From: Oasisia sp. SBJ-2009
Taxonomy: Eukaryota; Annelida; Polychaeta; Sabellida; Siboglinidae
Reading direction: 5' to 3'
NCBI GenBank assembly: GCA_964017155.1
Contig: OZ024854.1
Coordinates: 50,056,594-50,120,593 of the forward strand
DNA length: 64,000 bases
Shown here: one piece after another, positions 31,013 to 44,383 of the stretch
Layout: each line of letters begins with the position of its first letter
How positions within the stretch are numbered: position 1 is the first letter of the stretch
Position numbers and translations under genes: made by a program
Notes under the pieces: model-generated
Databases searched by the model: none
What the model was told of the DNA's origin: nothing
Seen by the model: the letters and a program-made list of their open reading frames with translations, nothing else

Positions 31013-33826
31013 TTCCTGTATTAAATATTACAGTGGTCTGTGCATCTCGATACAGCAGAAACTGCACAGGTGTTTTTAGGGCTGTCCTGGTGTTACCCTA
31101 ATTGTGAGGTGACTGTAATGTGAGATTCAACAGTACGGTCTGTCAGACGATTCACCCAGTGTAGTTCTGCCATTCTCTCTTGCGAAGGAACAGGAGAGGT
31201 TTATTCTGATTTATAGCCAATACTTGTCCATCTAGCTTTTAAGATAAAATGTACTTTATTAATCCCAAAAAGGGAAATAACAAAATTTCGAACATTTGTG
31301 GTGGTCTCGTCTGGTGAACAATTGGTGTCAACTGCCCATAGGTAATGTCATCTTGTCAGTATTGGCCCGTCCATGGGGAGAGTTGGGGTAATAAAATGAA
31401 TACATCACCTTTAAGAAATGCTAGATTTATGCCAGTGTTGGACAAGACAGTCATCTAAGAAACAACATACAAGATATGGAATGTATCTAAATGGCGATAT
31501 GCTAACGAGAAGAATTCTAATTGGGAATCACTTAGGCTCATTGGGAGGATTGAAGGAAGTGTAAGCTGGAGCAGAATGAAATACTATGCAACGAGAAACT
31601 TTTATTTTTGAAAGAGCCATTGAGGGTGACACTGCTACTGTTTAATGTGTTGGCGACTCGATGAGGACACACAACTGAATTGGCAGGTTTACAGTTAACT
31701 GTTTCTTATGGATATCAGCGGCACTTATTTAAAATGTTGTCTGCGATGGATTATTTGTTAGTGTAGCTTGTGTGAAGATTGAAGAGGATTAATACGATTA
31801 TAGTAGAAATAAACATGAAAAGGCATAATTCTGCAGGATGTTTAAGGAACTTGTATTAAAGTAACAGTATTGAGTAACTAAGCTAATAATTTGCTGGATA
31901 CAGTTTCCTGTCGGGTGTATGAAATAAATTTACAGTATACATTTAGTGACACTACGTGATGACTTGAACTCTAAAGGTGTTGGTTAGATACGTGCAAACA
32001 TGGTTGTTGAATTGGCGATCAATTGAGTCGTAGGTAGCAATGATCACCTCTTGAGATAAAATATTACAAGTCCACCAACATCATGTTTGAAACACAATGG
32101 GCAATTCCTTGGTGGCAGAACAGTTACGACTAGTTGTATGAAGACTAGGTTGTGATTGAATCATAATTCAGTTGTGTTATACATAAAATCAATTACTCTG
32201 GAAATAACACCTATTTCTGATAATTGTAAATCGTTTATAGGTGTTGCAAAAACGTGCAGTGTATATATACTTGAGATCATGTTCTGAGTCATCCATGTCA
32301 TCTGCATGGTTGTCTTACAAGGCCAATTCTTGTGCAGGTTTAAGATATTTTATAATTCAGACAAGAAATACCTTATTATGCACACTACCCTAAATTCTTT
32401 GAATATCCAAGCAAACTGTTGCGGTGTCGAATTATGAAATGTTAGAACAATATATCTGTAAATTCTTCACATGGGTCTATGGTGCTTTGTTAGGCTAGGC
32501 AAATTACTAGGTGAGTAACAATATTAGAACAAATTGTATCAGGAAAGTTGTGTTATATAAATAAGATATAATACAGAAGTTAAGTTTGAGTGATGTCTGG
32601 TAGAAAATGTTGTAATAACAATTTGTACAGTATATGTGAGGCTAGCTGAACAACTGCGATTGTGGGTTCAAACAGTGGTGAGTTCGCAGGTAGTTTGGTT
32701 TGGATCACAGTTTTATGGAAGGAGACCATGTACCTTTAATGTGTTTCTGTTCTTATAGTCAGATCAGCCGGAGTTAACAATGTATCTACATAATTGTTCT
32801 CTCCGGAATATGCATAACTGTATCAAAGGGCAAAAGTGCCGATTGAGCGACAATATCATCTGTCGTCACCTGGTGGATAATATTATTGTCTTTGGAATCC
32901 CTCTAATGGTCCAATAACCAGCATATTTACTTTGTTCCGAGTGAAACAGTGATAACCGACTATTTATGATCAACCCACTTAATTGTCACATCTGTTCAGC
33001 TGTATTTGTGTTTTTGAAGATATAAAATTTACAGTTTATATCAAGTGTTCTTATGTTTGTCTTAACTGACAGTAACTGTATTCAGTAAGATGGTGCATGA
33101 CACTCGTAGTAACACTTGCCTGTACAATAAATATAAGGAAACAAACAAAATGCATATTTTATGTACATTTTTATGTCAATATCTTACATTTCTATAAAAC
33201 AGCACTCCTTACTTTGATTAAATTTTAGGCTATGCCTTTTCCCAATTTGTCAGAAATTTCTATCATCTTATAGTCTTGTGTTGTTGAATTCACAACTGAA
33301 AATCATGTTTGTTTTGGGCGGTGTGACATGTTCTCAGGTTCAGTGTAAATATAAGAAATCAAATAAAAGGTTGCTACCCTTCAGTTATCAATGTATGAAT
33401 ATTTAAAAAAGCATTATGTAACATTGGACAAGGAGTGACATTACAGATTATACTTGTGGCAGTGCAAAGTCAGAAGGTATGTGTTGAAGGGACAGACACA
33501 GTCACTTTGACCATCAAAGAGGATACTCAGCATTATTGCCAATAATTTGGATGTTTTGTTTACCGTTTGAATGTACACCATATTGCACATTGGACACTTT
33601 CAAATTGCAAACATCATTACAATTATAAAGTAACTGAATACAAGTTGGTAGGCACAATGCCTTCAACCCACGTGTTGTAGTCATTCTTGTAAGAACATAA
33701 TATTAAATTAAAACATGCCATCAAACATCTTCCTTTTAAAAGACTTAAAAGTGGAACGTATAAAAATCCTTATCCTACAGCAGGAGACTTGGCAGGGAAA
33801 TAAACTGGATGTTGTAAGACGAGTTA
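31013..33826. other. Intergenic region between convergent twinfilin and TIMMDC1
   Basis: No exon recognised on either strand. It contains a LINE 3' end fragment at about 31235-31300. A phrase at 31093-31125 (CCTAATTGTGAGGTGACTGT) recurs in similar form at 35820-35850 (CCCCGATTGTGAGGTGGCTG), which points to a dispersed repeat family I cannot name. Confidence 0.5.
31235..31300 (-). mobile_element. Antisense LINE/SINE 3' end fragment
   Basis: GTACTTTATTAATCCCAAAA followed by AGGGAAATAACAAAATTT matches the general form of a widespread LINE (CR1/Rex1-type) 3' end read in antisense (TTTATTNATCCC then GGGAAAT). No coding part. Family given from memory of the motif, not from a search. Confidence 0.45.
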
Positions 33827-33832
33827 TTTATT
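33827..33832 (-). terminator. Polyadenylation signal of TIMMDC1 (AATAAA on minus strand)
   Basis: TTTATT on the plus strand, 177 nt beyond the TIMMDC1 stop codon, is the first AATAAA on that side. Confidence 0.55.
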
Positions 33833-34008
33833 GGCCGTGACATCAGCACCTCAAAGTTATTGTCTGTTTTTGCTGTACACCAACAATGTCACTTGAACAT
33901 GGCCAACTGTTGCTGTCATGAGCACACACACGAGTCACACATTTACATCTGTAATATGACCCTTTCTGGGCACATGTACAAGTTCTTCACTGCATCACTC
34001 AGACCGTG

Positions 34009-37000
34009 TCATGCTGCAGTGACTATTGCATTGCCAGCTACATCGCCAGCTACATCACCCGCTACATCACCCGCTACATCAACCTTAGCTTCCGCACTTT
34101 CTTCTTTTCCAAACACCAGCAAGTGCCTCTCCCTGAAATACAAACAGAGACATTATGACATGTAACTGATTTCTCCTTTTACATACTCGCCAGTAAAATT
34201 TACCTTTTTGCTCTCATTACATATCAGCCAATTTCAGTCAGTCTGATGAAGACAGCTGTCAAGACAACAAAAGAGCAGATTTGTCTGCAAATTATGTCAA
34301 ACGAGTCTGACAGACCTCTTGATAAATGAATAAAGTATTGCAAGTTTGTGCTTGTTCATTTGCATGTGTGAAACAATTTAACAAAGTGTTTTCTTGACTA
34401 CGTTTACTCACAGCCATGCCACCATTGCCAGCTGAATTTGCCCAGGTTACGAAGTTAAATTATTATGAATTACTGGTTCCTGTAACAAACATGCTCCCAC
34501 ATTTATATGCATTGTCCACGTAGAATATCAATTTTTGGAGGTATATGATAAACACATTTTATAGATTTACTTCAAGTAGAAAACTATGATGGTGTAAATT
34601 TGTGTGTAAGTTAAATAAATTGATTCCAAGTTCTGACCCAAAAAACCACCAATCACTTAAATCATGTAACGGATTTGCATAACATTTTATTCAGATTTAA
34701 AGTAACAGAAAGCCAGTTTGAACAAATCATATGCATAATCTGTTACTGGAATTTATACAATCCACTGCAAACACATAACAGAAAAATGTGATCACTGAGA
34801 ATTAACATCAGAGATAAGGCAGTTAAGTGGAAACGGCAGTGACGTGGGATTAGTAACCAAGGAGGCAAACCAAACTGAGGAGCAGTATCGAGGCCAGCCT
34901 CACGTTGGATTTTGCGGACAAATAAGAAGGCAGAAGATAAGGAGGACTCACTTGATTTCACGTAAGTGTTCGTGAATTCTCCAGTAGTGTCGCTCCTCAA
35001 TTCTCTCTCCCGACACATACAGCAGCCCGTAGACCACGATGCCAGCTAGAAGACTGCAACAACACAACAATATACATATATATATATATATAATAATATA
35101 ATTATTTTATTAAACCTACCTTATCATCTGTTCAATGTGAAATTATTAAAAATAATTGTTTTTTAAACATACGTTAATTAATGTACAATGAGGGCAATGG
35201 CATCTTTATAACAACTTATATTTTCAGTACTCTGCAAGTGGCATTTTTATATGCAATAAACAGAATTTACAGTGACAGATTTTCCAATAAGAGTATTCTA
35301 CCAGGCATCTATTCTTTATTTCTTCCAATTATTGCCTTGGAATGTAGGCACAGATATGGAAAATGCAAAGAAAATGATGGTGCTGTCCTGACCATTTGGA
35401 GAAAGAAAATAGTGACTATGTATACATAAATGAATAATGCTATGTCGCAAATGGTTCTTTCATTAAAAGGTGGTTCCATGTTTCTTAATTAAGATAAGCT
35501 TCTTTAAGATACATTCTAAAGATATGCTGCAAGCCAAGTTGTGTTCAATTACTTCATAAATGTGTAACAGTGTTAAAAAGTTTAAAGTGTTGACCACACA
35601 GACTTCCTGTTATAAAATAAATTACTGAGCTGGCCAATTCTGGGTAGAGGAAGAAACCAATTTAAGGGAAATGGAACAAACTGTTTCAGTGAATTCACTG
35701 ACGTCATTACAGAGGAACCTCAGAATTTGGATCACTGTCAACACTGGACAAAACTGACATGAATGGCAAGGTGACACTATTAGTGACCCCAATTTTGAGG
35801 TGGTTGCTTTAGAGAGGTGACCCCGATTGTGAGGTGGCTGTATCGTGGAGGTTACTACAGCAAGGCTTGCCTGTAGTACGTGTAGCACCTACCCAAGGGT
35901 TCCCCCGACACTCCCTCCTGCCACAAGTCCCTTCAATCCCATGTTCAGGCGGAAGAGACTCCCTGTGACAGCTGGGGACACAACAACAACACGTTTACTC
36001 ATCAGAACAACTACTACATCAGGCCCAGTCATTAGTCACCATCTGGGTTGCACTAGCCCCAGACAGCTTCATTTAGCAGATGCAGTGCATTCACATAAAA
36101 AGGACGATCATGTTATACGCCAAAATGGCAAAAGCACATAATGTCAAAGTTTGAGTATATTTTAAAGCAAGAGTCATACGATATGATGTCATTGAACATG
36201 TAAGTGTTCAATGACACTGTGTATAAAGTGTTTTTTCCACGTTTATGTATAAAGTGTTTTTTCCACGAAAATGCACTTTATATGGTTTACCTATCAATCC
36301 ATTTGGTGCATAGCAAAAGGTTTTTGAAGCCGTCTAAAATAACCCAATCACATCGCACAGTCTGGTGTTTAATCTCACAGATGACAGACTGAACCAACTT
36401 TGTAATTCGTACATTCAATCTACAGTGTATTACCATTATCAACACTACTGTCAACAAACCAAGTACATTATACTGAAGTGTGACTGTGCTCATGTAAGTC
36501 ACACACTCTGTGTTTCTGTGGGACACATTGACAGGACCTAGGGCATGTCACTAGACAGGGCCTAGGGCATGTCACTAGACAGGGACTAGGGCATGTCATT
36601 GACTGAAGTTGCAACAACAATGTCTATATAGGTCTAGATTCTTTATAATGTTGCCATAATATATCGCATACATGATTATTTAAAAAAAACTAATTACACA
36701 CCACATCAGTCACATCCATAAAAGCATTATTTATTAGACAATGGCTGGGAAAAAAAGATAAATCAATTAGTAATACTGTACCATATAATGAATCAACCAA
36801 TTACAACAAAATAGTTGAGATCAGGGTGTCTAGATTTCTTTGAAATATGGGTGAAATAGCTTGAGAAATAGACTGACACCAAGGTCACCTACCTCCCCCC
36901 GCCACATACTCCAGGACACTCGACTTGTTTCTGTACACTGCTATTGACTGCGACACAAGCCTAAAGCACACAAACACCAATAGTTCAATTTCACAATCAC

Positions 37001-39974
37001 AACACATGTGTATTCAGTGTTCAAGTGTAGTGTTTGGAATTGCCCCATATTTAGCCAAGTTGTGGAATTGTTCATGATATTATAATTCATTGAGCTTCCA
37101 TGTTGTATTAAAGAGTGTATGCATCATCATGAATTTCAATGTTGTGCATAAAATGGCATAAACATATAATTATGTCTTCTGGCACTCTGGCTACACATAT
37201 ATGTAGTACACAAAAAGACAAATATCAACAAATCACATTAACCAAAACATACTTCAGCTGTAGTTCAGCAAAAAAATTGTCTTATATACTACATACTGTA
37301 CTTCTCAGCCCAGATCATTTGACCCATAATTTTAAAAACTTACATGAATATCCCCACAAATGTTGCGGTTTTCAAGCCCCATTTTGCGCCATGTTTCATG
37401 GCTCCAATGAACATTGCATCATTGAGTCCTCTCTGAAACGAACACATAACATTAGTGAAAACATGTATTATACTGATAATTGTTAGTGTTGTAGCAACAA
37501 CATACATGAGGAAATTCATTGCATTAATCAAAACTGAGCACTGCTAGTGCTAACAAAAACTACTGGGGTAGTTTTACTTTTAGCAATAGAAAGTTATACA
37601 TATAAGTGAACATGGCCAAAATACCAAACAAAGTACATATTTAAAAAATAAAACAATCGTCTAACAGGTACATCATATTGCCTGTATTCAATGACTCAGA
37701 CACATTGTAATTTAAATTTTCAGATGATCTACACCAATGGCTGACAAACCCTAGCACAAGGGCCACATTTGGCCTGCATACGGTTTCCAACTGGAATGTC
37801 AGACCTGCACTAAGTGAACTAAATGGTGAAGAACTAAAGCAAATGGTCATGTTCTATCATAAGAATAACGACTGACCTATGGACAATAAGGCAGTTTATA
37901 GTTCTGGTAAGGTACATTGAACTATGAGTTCTCTCCAAGAGACTGACAGGCTGGTTGCTCAGCTAGCACTTCCAGCATAGTTTGTGAAACAGTGTAAATT
38001 TTGACATCAGGCTGTCAACATTCCACAATTAATGCTGAGAAAGATAATTTCCTTCACTGGATAATTTGCTAGAAAGACATTGTGCGTAAAGCCTACATAG
38101 TACTGCATGCAGAGGTGTGCCGACTTGGTTGCTTTCTTGTGAGTTTGTTTAGGCCTGTTGCCCAGTCCGATGTTGATACAATCATTTGAATTTTTTTAAA
38201 GACAACCTCATGTTTTTTATGACCAATAAAAGTGCTAAGATTTTGCATTGTTCGAGGTAGCACAGAAATGGTTGGTAAATTTGTTTTTGGCTTTCACGAA
38301 AAATCACATCCAGAACATCTTTGATTAGTCAACTGAAGATATTTATATGACCTGCAATCTTTCTGCGCTCTCTCTCTCTCTATAAAGGTAGTCCTAAGTT
38401 AGTAACCCTAGTCTGTAACAAGTCAATGTCACCAGATGTGTAATTAAATTGGCTTGCAGAAACATTAATGGACAAATTTGGACATGCCCCAGTAGTTTTA
38501 TGGAACCCTGATTTACACACTGTATTTTATATAATAAATTATTACATAATACAATGTATTAACATCACATTTCAGTCAGTCCATTTTTATAATAACATAA
38601 AAATAGAATATGTAATTTCCAGGAAACTTTCATAAGTTTAACACTCTTCTGATCCCATACATGTTTTGCCATTGATCTAAGATGATCTGGCTGGTTGGTG
38701 GACATAAGAACAAATCAATAACCTAAACATGCAGTATTTTTGGTTAGTAAAATATGCTTGCATTGCACTACAATTTATTTATGTACGAGTCACTTTGAAC
38801 CAACACTGACAAATGAAACAACACTCACAAATGAACCAACACTCACAAATGATCCAACACTGACAAATGAACCAACACTCACAAATGAAACAACACTCAG
38901 AAATGAAACATCACTCACAAATGCCATAAACTTTGTGTCAAACTTCTTGTGCTTCGCCTTCTCCAGGAACCGCTCCCGGCCCATGCGACCTCCGATGACC
39001 CAGCCCACTAGACTCATCATGATGCCACACTGCGTCATCGACGTCACCACCATCGTCAGTTCAGGATGTATGCTGTTTCTTTCACTATAACAAATTTTAG
39101 AAAACATCGTCCAATGCTGTGTAATAATAATAAAACTGTTTTTCTATAGCGCTAATTACCACATGGCGCATCGATGCGATGTACAAGACATATAATAAAT
39201 GTATTAATAAAAATAAATTATATAAATTGTAATTACTGTACCATGTTTAAGTTGATTTTGATCTAAATTTTGCACTCGTATTTGCTGACTGCATGGAAAG
39301 TTGGCTGTACAGCATATATAAAATTGATATTATAATTGTGAAGTTATTTTCCATAGACTGGAACAAATCTGCATGAACGTCATTAGTTATATATCCAGGC
39401 CCTATATATCAGACAACCTTCACTGGCATTTCTATATGCAGATCCTAGTAAGGTATATGGGATACATTGCGATCAGGCGGTGGTAAACCAACAATAAAGT
39501 GTTGGTTGTTTTAACATTTCATTGTATATATGAGATATCATTTCAGTTGTCCTCCTACCAAAAGGCTTACATTTCTAGGTAATAAATGTCTTGTAAGACC
39601 TGCAGTAAACTAACTACTCATTTAAAAATAACAGAAGTTGCACTGTTAAACAGTGTATCAGTAGAATACCAATTCTAAACTCACTTTTGTGCGAACATAG
39701 CGTTTAATCTGTCTCTACCGGTTTCTGTGGCGAGATAGTTTCTGACGTCTGCATCACTTATGACCACATTTGGCTTACTCTCAGCCAACTTATCCATTGT
39801 TGTTGTGGCTTCCTCTGTCTCTGCTGCACGAACCACTGGCAAACCAAGCAGTCTCCATAGTGGAAACTGGCCAAGTCTAAATGTTGGAGGCCGCAATGAA
39901 GCTAATCTGCAGTTGTGGCTCACATGATTGTTCTCAACAGCAGAGAAATGTGAATATATGTGTTGCTTTTCCAT
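34009..39974 (-). CDS. TIMMDC1: TIMMDC1, complex I assembly factor of the mitochondrial inner membrane, complete, 7 coding exons
   Basis: The spliced minus-strand product is 305 aa (human protein 285). After an N-terminal region with LRPPTFRLGQFPLWRLLG, it shows the Tim17/22/23-family core: LVGWVIGGRMGRERF (first membrane segment), then RGLNDAMFIGAMKHGAKWGL and a second segment with SIAVYRNKSSVLEYVAGG. These are followed by AVTGSLFRLNMGLKGLVAGG and a last segment LLAGIVVYGLLYVSGERIEE. The VYRNK and AVTGSLFR(I/L)N blocks are diagnostic of TIMMDC1 against the import channel Tim17/23. The protein is an integral inner-membrane factor of the MCIA complex that builds the complex I membrane arm. The C-terminus carries a fourfold DVAG repeat encoded by a 12-bp repeat. 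It is convergent with twinfilin and head to head with RBM5. Confidence 0.95.
34024..34090 (-). repeat. 12-bp coding tandem repeat at the TIMMDC1 C-terminus
   Basis: GATGTAGCGGGT-type units (with GCT GGC variants) are repeated four times in frame and encode DVAG x4, just before the terminal NAIVTAA. The repeat length is a multiple of three, so copy-number change would not shift the frame. Confidence 0.9.
36534..36600. repeat. 26-bp tandem repeat, three copies, in TIMMDC1 intron
   Basis: ACCTAGGGCATGTCACTAGA is repeated three times with single-base changes (36536 on). Confidence 0.9.
38802..38923 (-). repeat. TIMMDC1: 18-bp tandem repeat containing copies of the TIMMDC1 exon 2 splice donor
   Basis: On the minus strand the exon ends GCATTT/GTGAGTGATG and the following intron repeats units of the form GTTCATTTGTGAGTGTTG. 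Seven units are visible including the true donor; four keep a perfect TTT/GTGAGT and the others have GTCAGT or CTGAGT. The 18-bp period equals six codons, and the reading frame stays open through the array (repeating FVSVGS) to 38790. Confidence 0.9.
39118..39210 (-). mobile_element. Antisense CR1/L2-like 3' end fragment in TIMMDC1 intron 1
   Basis: TAATAATAATAAAACTG followed by TTCTATAGCGCTAATTACC and CATGGCGCATCGATGCGATG is the complement of a GCGC-stem plus ATT-tail 3' end, as in other CR1/L2-like tails of this window. Confidence 0.55.
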
Positions 39975-40124
39975 TGCTGTGCCTCTTATCTTAACCTATA
40001 CAGTCTGATAGTGGTAGTTTCTTGGTGTTGTGCACCATAGCATACAGTCACAACCAATTCATATTCAATCACTGTGAGCATCGATTCACCATAGGTATCG
40101 TCCCTTTGTCTTTCTTTCTGCAAC

Positions 40125-41981
40125 CTGCAACAAAGATGAAAGCTATAGAAACAGAAAAAAGCAATACTAGGTAGTCACAGATAATGCAGAATCAATGTGA
40201 TGAAAACAGGGTTACAACACCCTCAGGCTCAACCACTTAGCTGCTACAAGCTGCTGCTAGGACCTGATACTAGGGCCATAACTCTATGCAGAGACCTATT
40301 CACCCAGCCATCACTTGGATGGGTAAAACCAGTTGTGGATGGGTAGAAATATCAGATACAAAATTGAAGTAGCAAAAAGAGGTCTCCCAAAATCATGAAT
40401 ATTGTCAGTTATGCCTTGAAAATGAGTGCACATGCATGTTTGTAGTTTATTTCAAGCCATAATGATAAAGCGCATCTCAACTGGGGCTGGTTTCATAAAG
40501 TCATATAACTTTATGACCAATTATGCAGTCTACTGGTCGCAGCTAATAGCGACTAATCAGTGTAACTTACAGCCAATTTCATTAGACCAATTTAGCATTC
40601 GCATTAACAAATCGATGTAGAATTGACCTAATTAGGTCATGGTGGGGAATCCCTGTATTTGTGGTGTCTGTAGACATTCTGTTTTACTTTAGCTGCCACC
40701 TTTGCTGTTTGTATAGCAAATGACAAGCAATGATGAATGTAAAGGATATCCAGTGTATTTAAACATAAAAATAGTTATGTTGAGAGTGGGCATGTCACGG
40801 GCATCAACGAACTGAAAGTATTTTTACTGGCATTAAGTTATGACTACTAAATACATGGCGCAGCCTAATTGCAACTATAGAGTAGACTCTTGAAACACAA
40901 CTAGCACAACTTTACTACGTTTTAGGCTTTCAACGAATTATTGCCCGCTACGACGTCATAAGTACTCTATGAAACTAGCCCCTTGCTTTTATGTATAATA
41001 AATTAACATTCACCAAAAAGTGTGACTCATTTGAATTATGTAAGTTTGTTGTTTTTAAATATCATCTAGGGGACAGTAGCATTCAGATTTTGACTGGGAT
41101 CATTTTTTTTAAAGGCTGTGCCTGAAGTAGCAACTTCCAACAAAATGTTTTCCATAATTTGTTACAACTATGTTGCTGGAGGTATCAAACAATTTTATTT
41201 ATGTTTTGAGTTATTGCTATTCCATCATAGTCAAGGACAAGCATATGTTACTGATCAACTGCATATACATATGACAGCTCTCTTGGTAACCACAGATATA
41301 ATGCAAGATTACAGACGAATGACTTTAAAATGGTAATAACTCAGAAAGGAAACACAAAACTGTTATATATATATATATATATATTATCATGTGGCATATT
41401 TTAAAATTACAAACAAGATATTCTTTTTATGATGATCGACATAGCGAATAACCATTACATTTTGCAGATGTTTGCAACGTTAAGTACAACCAACTCAATA
41501 TGCCCATATCAATGGCTCTTCCAGACGAAATAAAAAATTACTGTGTGGATTTTGGAAGTTTAAAAAATTCATAGTCTGACATAGATCTATAAAAGTTATA
41601 ACCAATTATAATTATTTATGCAATTTTTTTAATGACGATGGCAAAGCCAAAAACGGACGTCTTCAAATGTGCAATATTAATATACATATTATTGAAAAAA
41701 GGAATATAAAATAAGCAGCCTAGTACATGCTAAATGTGTTGTATACTATTGGCACTGGTTACTTGCGCAAAACTAAAGGGGTAACCAGGCATGATTATCA
41801 AGGTGGAAGTCGCCTATTATCGCTCAAAACCAAGTGGATGTCAGTGTCATTTGCATGTTCTTATACTTTTTAGATATGTTTACACCCTGCTTTGTACGAA
41901 TACCTTAGACAGTATGCAAAACTTGTTTTTGTATTCTAAATATCTCAAAAATTAATGCCGGTAAAAGCGTTCTCTACTTAC
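40125..41981 (-). other. TIMMDC1 5' UTR intron (inferred)
   Basis: Bounded by the donor at 41981 and acceptor at 40125 on the minus strand. Contains a short TA run (41363-41384). I see no other exon or element. Confidence 0.45.
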
Positions 41982-42330
41982 ACAGCCTAAGTGAACTCGA
42001 TTCATGTGTTAGTTAACTACTTATCGATTACTGACGCCTCTACATTATCGAGCGGTGACGCGCAACTAAAACAGGCGGCCATTGTGGTAAGGTTTGTTTT
42101 TGCGTCGTTATTGAACAAATAGTTACAATCCTGCTTATCGTACATAATATGGTATATATATTTTGATAACCAAAACATCATTAATAAACAAATGAAATAA
42201 TTGAGTATGCACATTTCGTTATTTGTTAGTTTGACCTCGATTTACTACGCGTGTGCCATGTCGGGCGAGTGAGTGAGTGACTGACAGTCACAGTGGGCAG
42301 GGCAGAGATGGGAGGTCAGTGCCTGGCTTC
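41982..42330. promoter_or_regulatory. TIMMDC1: Candidate TIMMDC1 promoter region
   Basis: CpG-containing sequence around a YY1-like GCGGCCAT (about 42073-42080) at the start of the inferred untranslated exon. Upstream follow GTGAG and CAGTG repeats. The region continues to a second CpG-dense patch at 42.67-42.92 kb that may drive a plus-strand transcript. Confidence 0.4.
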
Positions 42331-42669
42331 AGGCTCAGCCTTGCAGAATCATTTGTAGTCTTCCCAGATAAATAGAATACAAGTAAACAACCAGACACAA
42401 GTTTTTCGACAACCACATAGACTTAACAGCATACCAAAATGGTTCGATGTGGTCTATTTAGATCGAACATTAACCCGGCCTATATACTGGACCCGCGCAG
42501 TCCACTCGGTTTCCTCAGTCTTATCCGTTATCGTGATAGAAATCATCACAGTAACAGTGCGACAAAGCACAACCCATGCACTGGTTGTTCCTATAGTGAT
42601 TAGGGTGAATAGTTGCGTACAATTTTTATAAACATTACATTATTTTCTGTCAGTCATTGTCCAAAAACC

Positions 42670-43945
42670 GCACATTTTGATAGGTATATCAACATCCGCT
42701 AGATGGCAGCATCGCTCAGTGTCGGCGTAACGCGTTCCAGAAGTCGCGCAGGTTTTTTGCCGCCGACGCGACTGGCTGGATCACATGGTCTCGGAAAACG
42801 GCATGTTTCTCGCTATGCATACTAATTTTGTTTACTGTTGGCATTGATATCGACCAATGAATGGCTTCGGAAGATGATCAGCGGGAAAAATATGTTACAT
42901 TGCTTTCGGCGGTTGATGATTAAGGTTGGTGAACTTTGCGTTGCGTTTATTTATAACCTGCTGATAAAGATTTGCGTGTAACTGAAAATGTGATAGTTGT
43001 AAACCACTTCTACGGCATCTTAGCTTTCATATGGTATAAATATGAACTGTGTAGGAATTCGCAGGGCGCGAGGAAACCTGCCTGTCTGGAGCGTTTTTCA
43101 TGTCGCTCAGAGCTGCGGCCTGCGCGGTTCATAATTTATGCGTTCAGGCGCCATTAACATTGCGTGGCATTTGCAACGGCCAACCTACGCGCAATCGATA
43201 TTATTGTAATCTATTAGTTAATTATTAGAAAGTTATTATTAAATATGTGTTGCATATGTGCAAGTCAATGTTTTAAGGAAACCAAACGATATTTCAAAAC
43301 AGTTAAATTTAAGGCATTAGCCATCAGGGCAGGTCATCACGATTACGTGTGACTGCGTCTGCGACCTACTTTCATTTTAATCACTACAGGAAAACATTTT
43401 TAATCTGATCAATCCACATCTTAAACAGTTGAATTTTAGTAAATCGTGTAAACAGAACTTAATACATGTATATTATTAGTGTGTCAGTATTACTATTTTA
43501 TTATAGAAAGTAAAGACAGTTAATATTTCACACTTTAATATACACCACCAAATACCTGTAATTCACATTTTACCATTTAGTTTACAGTTATGTGGAATAT
43601 CTATTTTGTTGATGTTATTAATAATATTTACCATTTTTGTGTAGTATTTTATGTGAAATATTGTCGTTATTTCAATTTCATGTAGACACTCAGGAAGTGT
43701 GGTTGTGAAGAATATGGATAAGTTACGATATCAAAGTTAAGTTATATACACTTAAGTTTAATATTACATTTGTTAGTTAAAAACCCATTTCCTGTTTAAT
43801 TGTTTTTTTTCCATAGAGTTAAGTGCTGTAATTAAATTTTCTGTAATGTTGTATGCAGCATTGACTGTAATATATTTAATTGTAGGCACTGCTCCTGACA
43901 AGGGTCGACTCATCGGCAACTTGGAGAGGTTCCCCATGGACTAAA
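42670..43945 (+). ncRNA. Possible two-exon plus-strand transcript (uncertain)
   Basis: A CpG-dense patch (42670-42860) precedes an ATG at 42861 that opens 20 codons (MASEDDQREKYVTLLSAVDD) and stops at 42923, right before a possible donor AAG/GTTGGT at 42924. An acceptor TTGTAG at 43885 begins a stretch open in the frame APDKGRLIGNLERFPMD until TAA at 43944. Because the first frame stops before the donor, the two do not join into one protein as read. It could be a non-coding RNA, an alternative RBM5 leader, or chance. Confidence 0.2.
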
Positions 43946-44383
43946 ACAGAGAAATTATGAACTTCAATACATATCGCATGGACTTATGCACATTACCTAT
44001 AGTGAAACCTATGTGAATGTCAATGATGGCAATGCTCGCATGGGTCAACTTCTCAAGAACTTACAACACTCTTTAATCTCGAGAGAAGTGTCTGGCATCG
44101 CAGTCTCTTCACATTCGTTGCTCAACTCGTATTTATTTGCAATAACAGTGTATACACTTGAAGAACATAGCAGTATGGTCTTGGGAATTGTAGATACTGC
44201 TACTACAATGTTTCCATTCTTCAATAAATGGCAGAACTGTGACATCAGCAGAAATCGATGGTGTGACTAGTTATACATAGTCTACACCTGTTGCTCAACT
44301 GGAAGTTACGTGCAGTGAAATGTACTCATCAATAAAAAGTTAATATAAATGCAGTGGGCCAAATATAGAAAAACATGGGAATG

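Larger units (their letters stand above)
34009..42100 (-). other. TIMMDC1: Exon map of TIMMDC1 with 5' UTR exon
   Basis: Coding exons in transcript order: 39974-39685, 39084-38919, 37432-37344, 36960-36893, 35971-35893, 35053-34952, 34132-34009 (stop at 34011-34009). They sum to 918 nt with matching phases and all introns GT-AG. The first coding exon extends upstream as 5' UTR to an acceptor TTGCAG at 40124. A probable untranslated first exon ends at a GTAAGT donor at 41982 and begins near 42100 in a CpG-containing patch; it holds a 21-codon upstream frame starting in ACAATGGCC. Confidence 0.88.

Noticed and set aside
43986..44270. 94-codon plus-strand frame
   Set aside because: No domain recognised and no coding-exon partners; could be part of a non-coding transcript but not supported as protein.
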